A DNA stretch of 64,000 nucleotides from Sphingomonas caseinilytica. GTDB taxonomy: Bacteria > Pseudomonadota > Alphaproteobacteria > Sphingomonadales > Sphingomonadaceae. A program made the position numbers and the translations under genes. Shown piece by piece: positions 17,701 through 27,272 of the stretch. Where the stretch lies: contig NZ_JAMGBA010000003.1 in the NCBI RefSeq assembly GCF_023516455.1, positions 1 through 64,000 of the forward strand, read 5' to 3'. The stretch's first letter is position 1, and each line of letters starts with the position of its first letter. The notes under the pieces are model-generated. The model was not told the DNA's origin. It made no database searches and was given only the letters and a program-made list of their open reading frames with translations.

Positions 17701-18966
17701 ATGCGCGGCTATCTGTTGGGCGCGACCCTGTTCCTGGCCGGTTGCGCAAGCACGCCACCTGGCGCGGTTTCGCCACAAGGATCGCGGCCCTACGCGATGC
17801 TGCTGTTCGGAGATCACGGCTACGATCTAGATTACCTCGAAGCGGACGAGCGCAAGCCGCCCCTAACGCTTGAACAGGCGATCGCCGTCGAGCGCGAAGA
17901 ATGGGCCGAGGACAAGCGGCCGCCCGCCGAATTCGCGCCATCTGCGATGATCCAGCTGCCCGATACCGGGGGTTATGTCGCCGCGAGTGGAATGATGCCG
18001 GTCGCAAAGGCGATGCGCAGCTACTGCCAGACTGCGCAATGCGATTCCGCCGTCATGCTCGGCGACAATATCTATCCCAATGGCCCGACGAGCGGCGCGG
18101 ACGGCATCAGCGATGCCAAGCGCTTCAACGAGATCCTGCTAGAACCTTATAAAGATTTCGGGAGCATCGCACCCGACTTCCGGATCTACGCAACGCTCGG
18201 AAATCATGATTGGCGGACCTCGCGGGAGGCTGCGCTATCCGAAGTCCGCTATCTCGAAACGACCAAGCCCTTTTACATGGACGGGATCTTCTATCGGGTC
18301 AGTCCTCCGGGCCGACCCGACGTCGAGATCTTCGTGCTGGACACCGAAGTGCTGCTGGCCAACGAAAAGGTTTACGAAGCCGAGCTGGCGGATGACGGAA
18401 GCGAACTTCCGGGCACCACGCTCGAAGAGCCCGAGCCGTGGACAAAGCCGCAAAATGAGGGCGAGCGGAACATGGTCGCCTGGCTGGAACAGTCGCTTCG
18501 GCAATCGACCGCTCGGTGGAAAATCGTGATGGCACATCACCCCATCTGGTCCTCGGCAGGAAGCAAGTTCCAGCAGGCCCGTGTCCTTCGGCGCCTGATC
18601 CTGCCGACGATGTGCAAATATGCCGACATGTTTTTGGCGGGCCACGAACATACGCTTGAGCTTCATACCGACAGCTGCGCGGCCGCTGTGCCCGGCAGCA
18701 ACCTTCCGCCACTGCCGCAGATAGTGTCAGGCGCGGCGGCGAAGCAGCGGCCGGTCAACAGCGCATTCATGGCTCACCAGGCCCGCAACAATCCGGAGTT
18801 GAAGACCAGCTACGCCAAGGGCCTGATCTGGGGATATGTCCACCTGACGATGGACGGCGACCAGGCAACCGCGCGCGTCTTCACCACGCCGAACGATGGC
18901 AGCGGCGCCAACGTGCTAGAAGCCACCGAACATTACGCGCGCCGGACAGGTATCCTGCCTCACTAG
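17701..18966 (+). CDS. Lipoprotein metallophosphatase (calcineurin-like / purple acid phosphatase-like)
   Basis: A 421-residue predicted lipoprotein. The ATG at 17701 gives a short signal with lipobox LAGC (Cys about 15) and has GGAAGG eight bases upstream; an ATG at 17680 would add seven residues. Metallophosphoesterase motifs occur in order: LLFGDHG, VMLGDNIYP, TLGNHDWR, AHHPIWS and GHEHTLELH, covering the two-metal site. The distance between motifs is longer than in simple phosphodiesterases and fits the acid-phosphatase-like branch. Next to a phytase, it probably removes further phosphates from inositol phosphates in the periplasm. Its stop codon overlaps that of the convergent TonB receptor (CTAG at 18963-18966). 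Confidence 0.85.
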   Translation: MRGYLLGATLFLAGCASTPPGAVSPQGSRPYAMLLFGDHGYDLDYLEADERKPPLTLEQAIAVEREEWAEDKRPPAEFAPSAMIQLPDTGGYVAASGMMPVAKAMRSYCQTAQCDSAVMLGDNIYPNGPTSGADGISDAKRFNEILLEPYKDFGSIAPDFRIYATLGNHDWRTSREAALSEVRYLETTKPFYMDGIFYRVSPPGRPDVEIFVLDTEVLLANEKVYEAELADDGSELPGTTLEEPEPWTKPQNEGERNMVAWLEQSLRQSTARWKIVMAHHPIWSSAGSKFQQARVLRRLILPTMCKYADMFLAGHEHTLELHTDSCAAAVPGSNLPPLPQIVSGAAAKQRPVNSAFMAHQARNNPELKTSYAKGLIWGYVHLTMDGDQATARVFTTPNDGSGANVLEATEHYARRTGILPH

Positions 18967-20981
18967 CCCTCGTCCGCTCCAAACGCTCGGCGGATGCTTA
19001 GCGTAAATATCGGGTCGGTGTTGATCCGCCTGGTTTCGATCGATTCCAGGACGTCAAACGTTCTCAGCCCGTCATATTTGTCACGCTGATCAGTCAGCTC
19101 GTCCCATGCGACGTTCTCGACTTCAGCACGGATCCGCCAGTCGGACGTCGGCCGAAACTCGACATGCACCCCTAGCGCCGTGCCGGTCCGTTCGCGCCGA
19201 ACCTCGTCGAAGCGAAATTCGTGCTCCTTCTCGGACAGCGTCGCGTCCACTCCCCAGCTCCACCGCCCACCGGGAAGGTCGTGCGTGAAGCGAAGCTCGC
19301 CCTCAAACGGCTTGTCTTCCGAAATGGTGCGTTTCTCTCCGGTAATGGGATCGGTCACGCGGCTTTTCAGGAAGGTAAGATCAGCCCGAATTTCCATTCC
19401 GCTGAGGCCGATCTGATCCAGCGGCGCAGTAAGCTCGGCGCGCAAGCTTGTCCGCTTGCCTCGACCGATGTTGCCCACCGCATCGAACAGTTCGCCATCG
19501 CTTTCGACGACGACGCGGTCGATGACATCGTCGATCCGCTCGCGGCGGAATGTCAGGATGAAGGAGCCACCATCCCAGAAGCGTTGTTCGAACAACGTCG
19601 AGAAAGACCAGGTGGTAGGCGGCGTCAACGACGGCGCGCCCGCCACCACATCGTCCCGATCAAGCTCGACCGACGCAACGAAATCCTCAAAATCGAGCTG
19701 GGCGGCCTCCCTTTCCAACGTGGCCTGGATCCTCGTTCGACGGTTGTCCCATGACAGCCGAATCCGCGGTTTCCAGAACAGGAAGTCATCGTCTTGCGAT
19801 GCATCCCCGGTGGACCGAATCGCGGAATATTCCGCACGCAGACTGGTCTCCAACGCCAGGCTCTTACTGGCTTGCCACGTTGCGCCAATCGCCGCCTCGG
19901 CGCGACGTTCGCTAACATCGACGTCCGATCCGGTAATTGGGATCGGTACGCCATCGCTGCTCAGTTCTGCGTCGCCGGTCAGCCTGTTGAGAGCCCCCTC
20001 GATGCTGCCGAAGTACTGCAGGCTTCCGCCCTCGTGGCGATATTCGGCCCGGGCCAGCGTTTCGCTGCTGCGTGTGCTCTCGGAGAATAGCTCATCCTCC
20101 TCCTCGGCATCGGCATCGAGCCATTCCGTCCGTTGGGTCACGAGGGCTTCCAGTTCGCCCTGGCCCAATGAGCGTTGATATTGGACGCCGATTTCGGCGC
20201 TCCATATTCTTTCCCGCTCCGGCGCTTCGACCTCGATCCCGTCCTCGGTAGAGCGAATCTTCTCGCGCGTTACGGCGCGAGCCCCGCTGAGATTGGTAAC
20301 CAACTCCCCGTCGCCCAGCGTCAGGTCGTGCTCGACGCTCGCCGATAGCGTCCGCACATATTCTCTCTCGTCGCGGCCGATGACTCGCTCGACGGCCCCG
20401 TCTGGATCAGTTTCGACGATCTCGCCGGAACCAGAGTCTTCATCAATTTCCGTGGCAAGCTCGATCGCGGCGTCCAGGCGGCTACGGGTTCCGTCGCGCG
20501 AATATTCGACCCGCCCGTCTGGCTGGATACCGATTTCGTCGGCAGCGCTAATCCCGCCGAGGACAGAGCCTGAACTCGCCACCTGTTGACGCCGCACCAC
20601 GTTGGCAACCAGATCAAACCCGCCGGTCGCAGCACCCTTCTTCCCGCCGCGGATCAGTTCGATCCGAAGTACCGAAGCTGCGGGAATGCGTTTCAGCATT
20701 TGCTCCAGGCTGTCCTGCTTTCCTGACGGCGTCCGGCCGTCGAAAAGGACGTTGCCGCGCGATCCGGTGTAGCCGCGAACTTCCTCGTCCACTTCGATCA
20801 GTTCGAACCCCGGCAGCTTTCGAACCATGTCGTAGGCATCGGCGGGCTTTGACGATGCAAAGAAGTCGGGCGTGAACACCTGCGTCCCAGCGGTCTCCGG
20901 AGCTTGCGCATGGAGTGCGCCACAAATCGCGACAGACAAAAGGAACAGGTATGCTTTGGGCGTAGCGCCGAGCTTAGCCAT
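18963..20981 (-). CDS. TonB-dependent receptor, last gene of the iol operon
   Basis: A 672-residue outer-membrane receptor. Signal peptide (1 to about 26, ending LHAQAPE), a plug with AYDMVRKLPGFELIEVDEE, GNVLFDGRTPSGK and ASVLRIELIRGG, then a barrel rich in acidic residues. No clear TonB box is visible, and the C-terminus (LSIRRAFGADEG) lacks the terminal aromatic residue. The ATG overlaps the stop of the inositol monophosphatase gene by eight bases (ATGGCTAA), so it is translated as part of the iol operon. It probably brings inositol or inositol phosphates across the outer membrane. It is not closely similar to the receptor at 13775. Confidence 0.82.
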   Translation of the reverse strand: MAKLGATPKAYLFLLSVAICGALHAQAPETAGTQVFTPDFFASSKPADAYDMVRKLPGFELIEVDEEVRGYTGSRGNVLFDGRTPSGKQDSLEQMLKRIPAASVLRIELIRGGKKGAATGGFDLVANVVRRQQVASSGSVLGGISAADEIGIQPDGRVEYSRDGTRSRLDAAIELATEIDEDSGSGEIVETDPDGAVERVIGRDEREYVRTLSASVEHDLTLGDGELVTNLSGARAVTREKIRSTEDGIEVEAPERERIWSAEIGVQYQRSLGQGELEALVTQRTEWLDADAEEEDELFSESTRSSETLARAEYRHEGGSLQYFGSIEGALNRLTGDAELSSDGVPIPITGSDVDVSERRAEAAIGATWQASKSLALETSLRAEYSAIRSTGDASQDDDFLFWKPRIRLSWDNRRTRIQATLEREAAQLDFEDFVASVELDRDDVVAGAPSLTPPTTWSFSTLFEQRFWDGGSFILTFRRERIDDVIDRVVVESDGELFDAVGNIGRGKRTSLRAELTAPLDQIGLSGMEIRADLTFLKSRVTDPITGEKRTISEDKPFEGELRFTHDLPGGRWSWGVDATLSEKEHEFRFDEVRRERTGTALGVHVEFRPTSDWRIRAEVENVAWDELTDQRDKYDGLRTFDVLESIETRRINTDPIFTLSIRRAFGADEG

Positions 20982-21774
20982 CTACCGGAGCGATCGCGTC
21001 GACCAACTCGGAATGAAGCTGCGGGACCGAAGCAAGTACGGTCCCATTGTCGAGAACCAGGGGTTGTCCGAGCGTATCAGTTACGATGCCGCCTGCCTCT
21101 TCGACGATGACTACGCCGGCTGCGATATCCCACGCGTTTATGCTTTGCTCCCAATAAGCATCGAACCGACCGCAGGCGACGTACGCCATATCGACCGCTG
21201 CCGCCCCAAGCCTGCGAATGCCGGAAACGATCGGCGTCAATCGCGCCATTTCTGCGGCAAATTGTTCGTGTCGCGGTTTACTCGCGAAGGGAATTCCGAC
21301 GCCCAGGACCGCTTCGATCATTTGCTGTCGAGAGGAAATGTGGATTGGCTGGTCGTTGAGATAGGCTCCTTGGCCCCGCTCGGCCCAGAAGGTCTCATCC
21401 AGAAGCGGGATATGGGTCACCCCGGCGACTGCCCGGCCATTGGTGGCGAGTGCGATGTTCACCGCGAACAATGGCAGGCCGATGAGAAAATTCGTCGTGC
21501 CGTCGAGAGGATCGACAATCCAGACATTGTCGGGATCGTCACCCGCAACCAGCCCACCCTCTTCGCCGAGGAAACCGTATTCCGGACGGAATGAAGACAA
21601 CCTTTCGCGAACGGTTTGCTCGGCGCGCAAATCCGCCTCGCTGAACATGTCGTCCAGGCCTTGCTTATGCTGAACCTGCAGCTGGGCAATGTTGGCGAAG
21701 TCGCGCTTCAGCCCTTCGCCGGCTGCGAAGGCCGCATCCAGCATCGCTGCAATGAGGGGTGAACGGTCAGCCAT
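20974..21774 (-). CDS. Inositol monophosphatase family protein
   Basis: A 266-residue soluble enzyme that would hydrolyse inositol monophosphate to inositol and phosphate. The metal-site motifs are all present: GEEGG (about 71-75), IVDPLDGTTNFLIGLPLF (about 92-109) and AWDIAAGVVIVEEAGG (about 210-225). The true start is ATG 21774, one base after the iolB stop; a longer opening to 21867 overlaps iolB. The position inside an iol operon favours a real role in clearing the last phosphate of phytate breakdown products over the housekeeping SuhB role, though related enzymes also act on other sugar phosphates. The stop overlaps the start of the TonB receptor. Confidence 0.9.
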   Translation of the reverse strand: MADRSPLIAAMLDAAFAAGEGLKRDFANIAQLQVQHKQGLDDMFSEADLRAEQTVRERLSSFRPEYGFLGEEGGLVAGDDPDNVWIVDPLDGTTNFLIGLPLFAVNIALATNGRAVAGVTHIPLLDETFWAERGQGAYLNDQPIHISSRQQMIEAVLGVGIPFASKPRHEQFAAEMARLTPIVSGIRRLGAAAVDMAYVACGRFDAYWEQSINAWDIAAGVVIVEEAGGIVTDTLGQPLVLDNGTVLASVPQLHSELVDAIAPVDG

Positions 21775-21775
21775 G

Positions 21776-22576
21776 CTACTTGCGCACGATCCAGTCGTGC
21801 GTCGGATCGTTACGGAAGATCCAATGGCGATCGGGCCCCGCCATGACGTTGAGATAGTAAAGGTCATAACCGTGCGGCGCGCCGGCGGGATGATAGCCGC
21901 GCGGGACCATCACCACGTCGCCGTCCTCAACGGAAATCGTCTCGTCGATTGAGCGATCGTCGGTATAGACGCGCTGGACTGCAAAGCCCTGCGGCGGATT
22001 GAGGCGGTGATAGTAGGTCTCCTCAAGCGCGGTTTCCTCGCCTTCGGTTGCGGTATCATGCTTGTGCGGCGGATAACTCGACCAATGCCCGCCGGGAGTA
22101 ATTACCTCGACGACCAGCAGGCTTTCCGCAGGCTCAGTCTCAGGCAGGACATTTCGGACGAAACGCTGGTTGGTTCCCTGGCCCCTGACTTCACGGCTCA
22201 TCCGCGCCGGATCGATCAGTCGCGGCTCGCCTCGGCCTTGCCCGGGGGCCGAGCCGATCGCGAGTTCGACGGGCGTTTCTGCGGTAACCTCAAACGGGAC
22301 GCCCGCCGGGACATAGACCGCGGCCGGCGGGATATCGTCGAACACGCTTTCGCGCGTTCCTGCCCGTTCGAGCACCAGTTCACCGGCGCGGACAGACGCC
22401 GTTCCGGCAAGGATGACGAGGCATGCTTCGCGGTCCGGCGCGCCTCCATCGTGCCGCTGGCCCGGTTCCAGTTTCACGACCTGGAACCCGACGTGCGACC
22501 AGCCCGCGGACTCCGGGGTTACCTCGAGAACAGAGCCATCGGCCGCGGGTGCATGTGGTCTGACACGGAGCGTCAT
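21776..22576 (-). CDS. iolB: 5-deoxy-glucuronate isomerase IolB
   Basis: A 266-residue cupin-type isomerase that converts 5-deoxy-D-glucuronate to 5-dehydro-2-deoxy-D-gluconate. Typical blocks are AGWSHVGFQVVKLEPGQ, VYVPAGVPFEV, SWSSYPPHKHD-like GHWSSYPPHKHDT (metal-binding histidines), EETYYHRLNPPQGFAVQRVY, VMVPRGYHPAGAPHGYDLYYLNVMAGP. The length is normal for the family. The gene overlaps the iolE stop by four bases and is one base from the next gene, so it is translationally coupled in both directions. Confidence 0.95.
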   Translation of the reverse strand: MTLRVRPHAPAADGSVLEVTPESAGWSHVGFQVVKLEPGQRHDGGAPDREACLVILAGTASVRAGELVLERAGTRESVFDDIPPAAVYVPAGVPFEVTAETPVELAIGSAPGQGRGEPRLIDPARMSREVRGQGTNQRFVRNVLPETEPAESLLVVEVITPGGHWSSYPPHKHDTATEGEETALEETYYHRLNPPQGFAVQRVYTDDRSIDETISVEDGDVVMVPRGYHPAGAPHGYDLYYLNVMAGPDRHWIFRNDPTHDWIVRK

Positions 22577-23472
22577 TGGACCGCCTCCAATCTTGCGAAC
22601 CGGGCGTGCGTGCGGAGCGTACCCAGTCCGATCTTTGCATAGGCCCGCGGATCAGCAATCGCTGGATCCTGCTCTGCCTCTACGATCACCCAACCTGCAT
22701 AGCTCATCTTTGCAAGGGCATCGAACAGGGGCTGGAAATCGAGGTTGCCGTCACCCGGGACAGTGAACATCCCTTGAAGCACTCCATCAAGAAAACTGTT
22801 CCCGCCGCTCAAAACGGATTCGAATATGCTTCGGCGAACGTCCTTGCAGTGGACATGTGCAATGCGTTGTGGGAACCGCTTCATAATCGAGACTGCATTG
22901 ATCCCGCCGAGGGCGGCGTGGCCCGTATCTAGCGTAAGGCCTACCGTTTGACCCGTAACCTGCAGGAAGCGGTCCAACTCCGCGCCGCTTTCAATCACAG
23001 TCCCCAGATGATGGTGATATGCAAGACGTAGGCCCTGCCCTTCGACGAAATCAGCGACCCTGGTCATCCGTTCGCCAAAGACCTTCCATTGGTCGTCACT
23101 CAGGTCAGGCGATTGGTTGAGCGAGCGGTTCCGGTCACCGTGGATGGCGTTGCTGGTCTCCGCGATGATGAACACATTGCAGTCTTGCGACTGGAGCAGG
23201 TCGAGGTGACGCCGCAGCGCTTCGATTTCGGCATCCGCATCTCGCACCAATAGGTTCGAGCTGTACCAGCCGCCGACCAGCGCGAGCCCATATTTGTTCA
23301 GAAGTGCCCGAAGTTCCTGAGGCTCGCGCGGAAACTTGCCGCCCAGCTCCACGCCGGCGAACCCAACTTCCTGGATGTCCCGAAGCACATTTTCCAACGG
23401 CGTGTCTCCGCCGAGCTCGGGCATATCATCGTTGATCCATGCAATCGGGCTGACGCCAAAGCGGATGGTCAC
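22573..23472 (-). CDS. iolE: Inosose dehydratase IolE
   Basis: A 299-residue TIM-barrel enzyme of the xylose-isomerase-like superfamily that dehydrates 2-keto-myo-inositol. FGVSPIAWINDDMPELGGD at the N-terminus is the usual IolE opening. LAYHHHLGTVIES, TLDTGHAALGG and AHVHCKDVR carry the metal ligands, and the C-terminus has GWVIVEAEQDP. It overlaps iolD by four bases upstream and iolB by four bases downstream. Confidence 0.95.
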   Translation of the reverse strand: MTIRFGVSPIAWINDDMPELGGDTPLENVLRDIQEVGFAGVELGGKFPREPQELRALLNKYGLALVGGWYSSNLLVRDADAEIEALRRHLDLLQSQDCNVFIIAETSNAIHGDRNRSLNQSPDLSDDQWKVFGERMTRVADFVEGQGLRLAYHHHLGTVIESGAELDRFLQVTGQTVGLTLDTGHAALGGINAVSIMKRFPQRIAHVHCKDVRRSIFESVLSGGNSFLDGVLQGMFTVPGDGNLDFQPLFDALAKMSYAGWVIVEAEQDPAIADPRAYAKIGLGTLRTHARFARLEAVQ

Positions 23473-25289
23473 CGCCGTACCTTTCCAATCTGCTCATCAT
23501 AGGATTTGCGCGCTTCCGCCACGCTCGCGCGCTTCGACACCTCGGCCACCGCAACGTCCCACCAGGCGCCGCCGGCTTCAGTGCTCCGTTCGGGATCGGT
23601 TTCGATCACGACCACATAGGTCTGGTCGGCCGCAAGGGCGCGCCCCAAAGCCGCTTCGAGTTCGGCAAGAGAAGCAGCCTTCTCCGCAATCGCGCCCAAT
23701 GCCTTGGCGTGCGCGACAAAATCGATCCGCGACGTTGCAGGCAAGAGATTATTGAAGCGCTCGCCGGTGGTAGTCTGTTGCAAGCGATTGATGCACCCGA
23801 AACCCAGATTGTCGAGTACGACGATGATGAGCTTCGCGCCCATCATGACCGATGTCGCGATCTCGGAATTGAGCATGAGGTAGCTTCCGTCGCCCAGCAT
23901 GACGACGACTTCGCGGTCCGGTGCGGCGAGCTTTACGCCAAGTCCACCGGCAATTTCGTAGCCCATGCAGGAATAACCATATTCCAGATGATAGCCGTCG
24001 CTGGCCTTTGAGCGCCAAAGCTTATGCAATTCGCCCGGAAGGCCGCCGGCGGCACCGACGACGATGGCGGTATCGGGGACTGTTCGCCAAACGGAGCCAA
24101 TGACCTGGGCATCGGACGGAAGCTTCTCGTTCCCGGCCGCGGTTGCTACATCCCAAGCCGCATTCCAGTCCTCGACCGCGGAAGCATGGCGATTGCGGAC
24201 CTGCGACCGCCACTCTCCAAGCTCCTCCGACAGTGCGTCGAGCGCCAGCTTGGCGTCCGCTACCAGTGCGAATGCACCCCGCTTGTGAGCATCGTGAGGC
24301 GATACGTTGATCTGGACCAAGGTCGCCCGAGGATTCTCGAAAAGAGTCCAGGAGCCGGTCGTGAAGTCCTGCAGCCTTGTCCCGATCCCGATGACAAGTT
24401 CTGCTTCGGCAGCGGCAGCGTTTGCGGCGCTGGAACCCGTGACGCCGATGCTTCCGAGCGACTGCGGATGATCCCACGGCAAGCTGCCCTTGCCGGCTTG
24501 GGTCTCGGCAACCGGTATCCCGAATGCGGAAGCGAAGCTCGCCAGCTCGTCGGATGCGATGGAATAGTGGACGCCGCCACCGGCGATCAGCAGCGGTGCC
24601 GCCGACTGCCTGATCGCGTCCGCCAGCCGCCTGATATCCTGACGCTCCGGAGCTGCCCGGCGAATGCGCCAGACGCGTCGTTGGAAGAAGCTGTCGGGAT
24701 AATCGAACGCTTCCGCCTGCACGTCCTGGCAAAAGGCGAGGGTCGCCGGTCCGCAGCTTACCGGATCGAGCATGATTGCAAGCGCACGCGGAAGAGCATC
24801 GAGCAGCTGCTCCGGCCTGACAATCCTGTCGAAATAGCGAGAAACGGGACGGAAGCTGTCGTTCGCCGACACCGTGCCGTCGCCGAAATCCTCGACTTGC
24901 TGAAGCACCGGATCAGGCCTTCGGCTGGCGTAGACGTCGCCCGGCAAGAATAGCACGGGTAGCCGGTTTACATGGGCGAGCGCGGCGGCCGTGACCATGT
25001 TGGTCGCACCGGGTCCGATCGACGACGTGCAGATCATCGCCCGTCGCCGCCGCATCTGCTTGGCGTAAGCAATCGCGGCGTGTGCCATCGCCTGCTCATT
25101 ATGCGCGCGGTAGGTCGGCAGCAGGTCCTGGACGTCGGTCAGAGCCTCGCCCAGGCCGGCAACATTTCCATGCCCGAAAATTGCCCAGACCCCGGCAAAA
25201 TAGGGGGCTTCCGCTCCATCCAATTCGACATATTGGTTCGCCAGATAGCGGACGCATGCCTGAGCTGCCGTGAGCCGGATCGTGCTCAT
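23469..25289 (-). CDS. iolD: THcHDO hydrolase IolD (ThDP-dependent)
   Basis: A 606-residue thiamin-diphosphate enzyme that opens the ring of 3D-(3,5/4)-trihydroxycyclohexane-1,2-dione to 5-deoxy-glucuronate. It shows the N-terminal ThDP pyrimidine domain (PYFAGVWAIFGHGNVAGLGEAL, AIAYAKQMRRRRAMICTSSIGPGATNM), the central domain, and the C-terminal cofactor motif VVVMLGDGSYLMLNSEIAT with GFGCINRLQ. The correct start is ATG 25289, which overlaps the iolC stop (ATGA); the longer frame to 25535 lies inside iolC. The length is normal. Confidence 0.95.
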   Translation of the reverse strand: MSTIRLTAAQACVRYLANQYVELDGAEAPYFAGVWAIFGHGNVAGLGEALTDVQDLLPTYRAHNEQAMAHAAIAYAKQMRRRRAMICTSSIGPGATNMVTAAALAHVNRLPVLFLPGDVYASRRPDPVLQQVEDFGDGTVSANDSFRPVSRYFDRIVRPEQLLDALPRALAIMLDPVSCGPATLAFCQDVQAEAFDYPDSFFQRRVWRIRRAAPERQDIRRLADAIRQSAAPLLIAGGGVHYSIASDELASFASAFGIPVAETQAGKGSLPWDHPQSLGSIGVTGSSAANAAAAEAELVIGIGTRLQDFTTGSWTLFENPRATLVQINVSPHDAHKRGAFALVADAKLALDALSEELGEWRSQVRNRHASAVEDWNAAWDVATAAGNEKLPSDAQVIGSVWRTVPDTAIVVGAAGGLPGELHKLWRSKASDGYHLEYGYSCMGYEIAGGLGVKLAAPDREVVVMLGDGSYLMLNSEIATSVMMGAKLIIVVLDNLGFGCINRLQQTTTGERFNNLLPATSRIDFVAHAKALGAIAEKAASLAELEAALGRALAADQTYVVVIETDPERSTEAGGAWWDVAVAEVSKRASVAEARKSYDEQIGKVRR

Positions 25290-27202
25290 TGCCCAGCCCC
25301 GCTTTCGGCCCGCGCCGAACGCCACCCCTCTACAAGTGCCGAAAGCCTCGATGCCATCGTGCTTATCGCTTCTTCGTCGTCGATCCGGTCGGATAGCCAG
25401 TCCGTCGCGACGTCGTGGAATATGGAGCGTCCGACTGCAAACCCTTTGATCAACGGAAACCGGGCGGCAGCATTGAACGATGCAATGAGATCCGGGATCG
25501 GTGCCGAGAGCCCGAGCATCAAAATTCCTCGGCACAGAGGATCTCGATCCTCAATTACGCGAACAATATTGGCCCATGCCGACTGATCGCTGGACGGTTC
25601 CAGCTTCCACCAGTCCGGGCGAATGCCGATGTCGTAAAGCCGGTCGAGTGCGCGCGCGGTTGTCTCTTCATCTACCGTCAGATGCGATGGCGGGATGATT
25701 TCCAGCAGCAGTTCGTGCCCGGTTCGCCGGCAGGCGGAATAGAGGCGGAGCAACTGTCGTTCCTGTCGTTCCTTCAGTTCCGGCGGATCGTCCGGATGAT
25801 AGCTCGCCAGGCATTTGACGACATGCGTCAGCGGCCAGCTATTGAGCTCCATGCCTACGTCGTCATCGCCTTCAAATTCCAACGGGCGCGACCGTGGCGT
25901 TTCGATTGGCCGTCCGATCCAATAATTACGATCGGCCAACTCCGCTAGGACGCTAAATCCGAACCGATCGTCGATCAGCATTCCGAACCTCGGGTCCCCC
26001 CCGGCGACACGGTCCAATGCACTCAGCGCCAGCTGCTTGAACTGGCTGACGCGCTCGTCCGAGCAGCCCAAGTCGCGGATCAGCTCTTCGAACTGGCTGC
26101 GATGGTCGATCGCCAGCACTGACAATTCGCCATAATGATTCAGCCGCGTCGTTGCCCAATGCAGGTGCTCCAGGTCGCGATCTTCACGAACCCGGAATGG
26201 AATGTCGGTCCGGCCAAGAAAGCTGTCGAGCTCCGCTTTCGTCGGCATTGCCGGAGCGCAGCCGTGGCGGGAAACGACGATCGCGCCGCAGGCATTGGCG
26301 AGCCGGCAGCATTCCTCGACGGGTGCGTTGCGAAGCCACCCGGACAGGAAGCCCGCCATGAACGCGTCGCCGGCGCCGAGTACATTGAATACCTCGACGG
26401 GGAGGCCCTGGACCAACAATCCATCTTCGACTTCCGACGGAATTTCTCCCAGGAAGGCGACGCAGCCTTCGGCCCCCAGCTTGCAAACCAGTAGCGCATC
26501 CGTAGTGCGCCTAACGGCCCGAATTGCACTGATCGTATCGTCGTTCCCGCCAAGGATGCGCATTTCCTCTTCGGTGCCGACGACAAGATCGCAATAGGGC
26601 AGGATAGACTGCAGCCGCTCCGAAACCGCGTTCGAAGCGACATAGCGGTTCTCACCAAGGTCTTTCCCGGTGAGCCCCCACAGTACGGGTCGATAGTCGA
26701 CGTCGAATACCACTTTCCCGCCGCTGCTCTTGGCGAATTCGATTGCTTTCAACGATGCTTCGAACACCGAAACGGTCGACAGGTGCGTCCCGTTGACGAG
26801 AACGGCTCCGGCGCACGTTACAAGCCGTTCGTCGATGTCACCGATATCGATCGCCATGTCCGCGCAGTTTTCCCGGTAGAAGATCAGCGGGAACTGCTCC
26901 CGGTCTCGAATGCCCAGGATGACGAGCGCGGTCAGCCTTTCGGGGTCAGCGCCAACGGCACTGACGTCGACGCCTTCGCGTACAAGCTGCTCGGTAATGA
27001 AGCGCCCCATGTGGTCGGCACCGACACGGGTGATGAGCGCGCTCTTCAGTCCAAGCCTGGCCACGCCGATTGCCGTGTTGGTCGGGCTTCCGCCAACATA
27101 TTTGGCGAACGAGCCCATGTCCTCAAGCCGTCCTCCGGCTTGCTGCCCGTAAAGGTCGACGCTCGATCGGCCAATGGCAACCAGGTCCAGCGATTTGGTC
27201 AA
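25286..27202 (-). CDS. iolC: Fused 5-dehydro-2-deoxygluconokinase and DUF2090 aldolase-like protein IolC
   Basis: A 638-residue two-domain protein. Residues 1 to about 325 are a PfkB sugar kinase (AIGRSSVDLYGQQ, FAKYVGGSPTNTAIGVARLG, and the catalytic VFNVLGAGDAFMAGFLSGWL) that phosphorylates 5-dehydro-2-deoxygluconate. Residues about 330-630 are the DUF2090 domain (LAIDHRSQFEELI, RFGMLIDDRFG, ELLLEIIPPSH, WWKLEP, GFAVGRSIFHDVATDW), thought to cleave the phosphorylated product to DHAP and malonate semialdehyde in place of a separate IolJ. It starts at TTG 27202. It is the first gene of the iolC-D-E-B operon, with a palindromic operator (27241-27256) 40 bases upstream. Confidence 0.93.
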   Translation of the reverse strand: MTKSLDLVAIGRSSVDLYGQQAGGRLEDMGSFAKYVGGSPTNTAIGVARLGLKSALITRVGADHMGRFITEQLVREGVDVSAVGADPERLTALVILGIRDREQFPLIFYRENCADMAIDIGDIDERLVTCAGAVLVNGTHLSTVSVFEASLKAIEFAKSSGGKVVFDVDYRPVLWGLTGKDLGENRYVASNAVSERLQSILPYCDLVVGTEEEMRILGGNDDTISAIRAVRRTTDALLVCKLGAEGCVAFLGEIPSEVEDGLLVQGLPVEVFNVLGAGDAFMAGFLSGWLRNAPVEECCRLANACGAIVVSRHGCAPAMPTKAELDSFLGRTDIPFRVREDRDLEHLHWATTRLNHYGELSVLAIDHRSQFEELIRDLGCSDERVSQFKQLALSALDRVAGGDPRFGMLIDDRFGFSVLAELADRNYWIGRPIETPRSRPLEFEGDDDVGMELNSWPLTHVVKCLASYHPDDPPELKERQERQLLRLYSACRRTGHELLLEIIPPSHLTVDEETTARALDRLYDIGIRPDWWKLEPSSDQSAWANIVRVIEDRDPLCRGILMLGLSAPIPDLIASFNAAARFPLIKGFAVGRSIFHDVATDWLSDRIDDEEAISTMASRLSALVEGWRSARAESGAGQ

Positions 27203-27240
27203 AGTCGTCAGACGCCCCTATCTGCTCCTTTGAAACAACT

Positions 27241-27256
27241 ATTCCAACATTGGAAT
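27241..27256. promoter_or_regulatory. Predicted iol regulator operator upstream of iolC
   Basis: Perfect inverted repeat ATTCCAA-CA-TTGGAAT in the 70-base gap between the regulator gene and iolC. A variant of the same pattern occurs upstream of iolG at 28200-28215. It is likely to be the binding site of the RpiR-type regulator. Confidence 0.6.
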
Positions 27257-27272
27257 TTCCGCAATGAGCATT

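Noticed and set aside
23469-25535. Longer iolD starting at 25535
   Set aside because: The added part lies within iolC; ATG 25289 overlaps the iolC stop (ATGA) and gives the usual IolD N-terminus.
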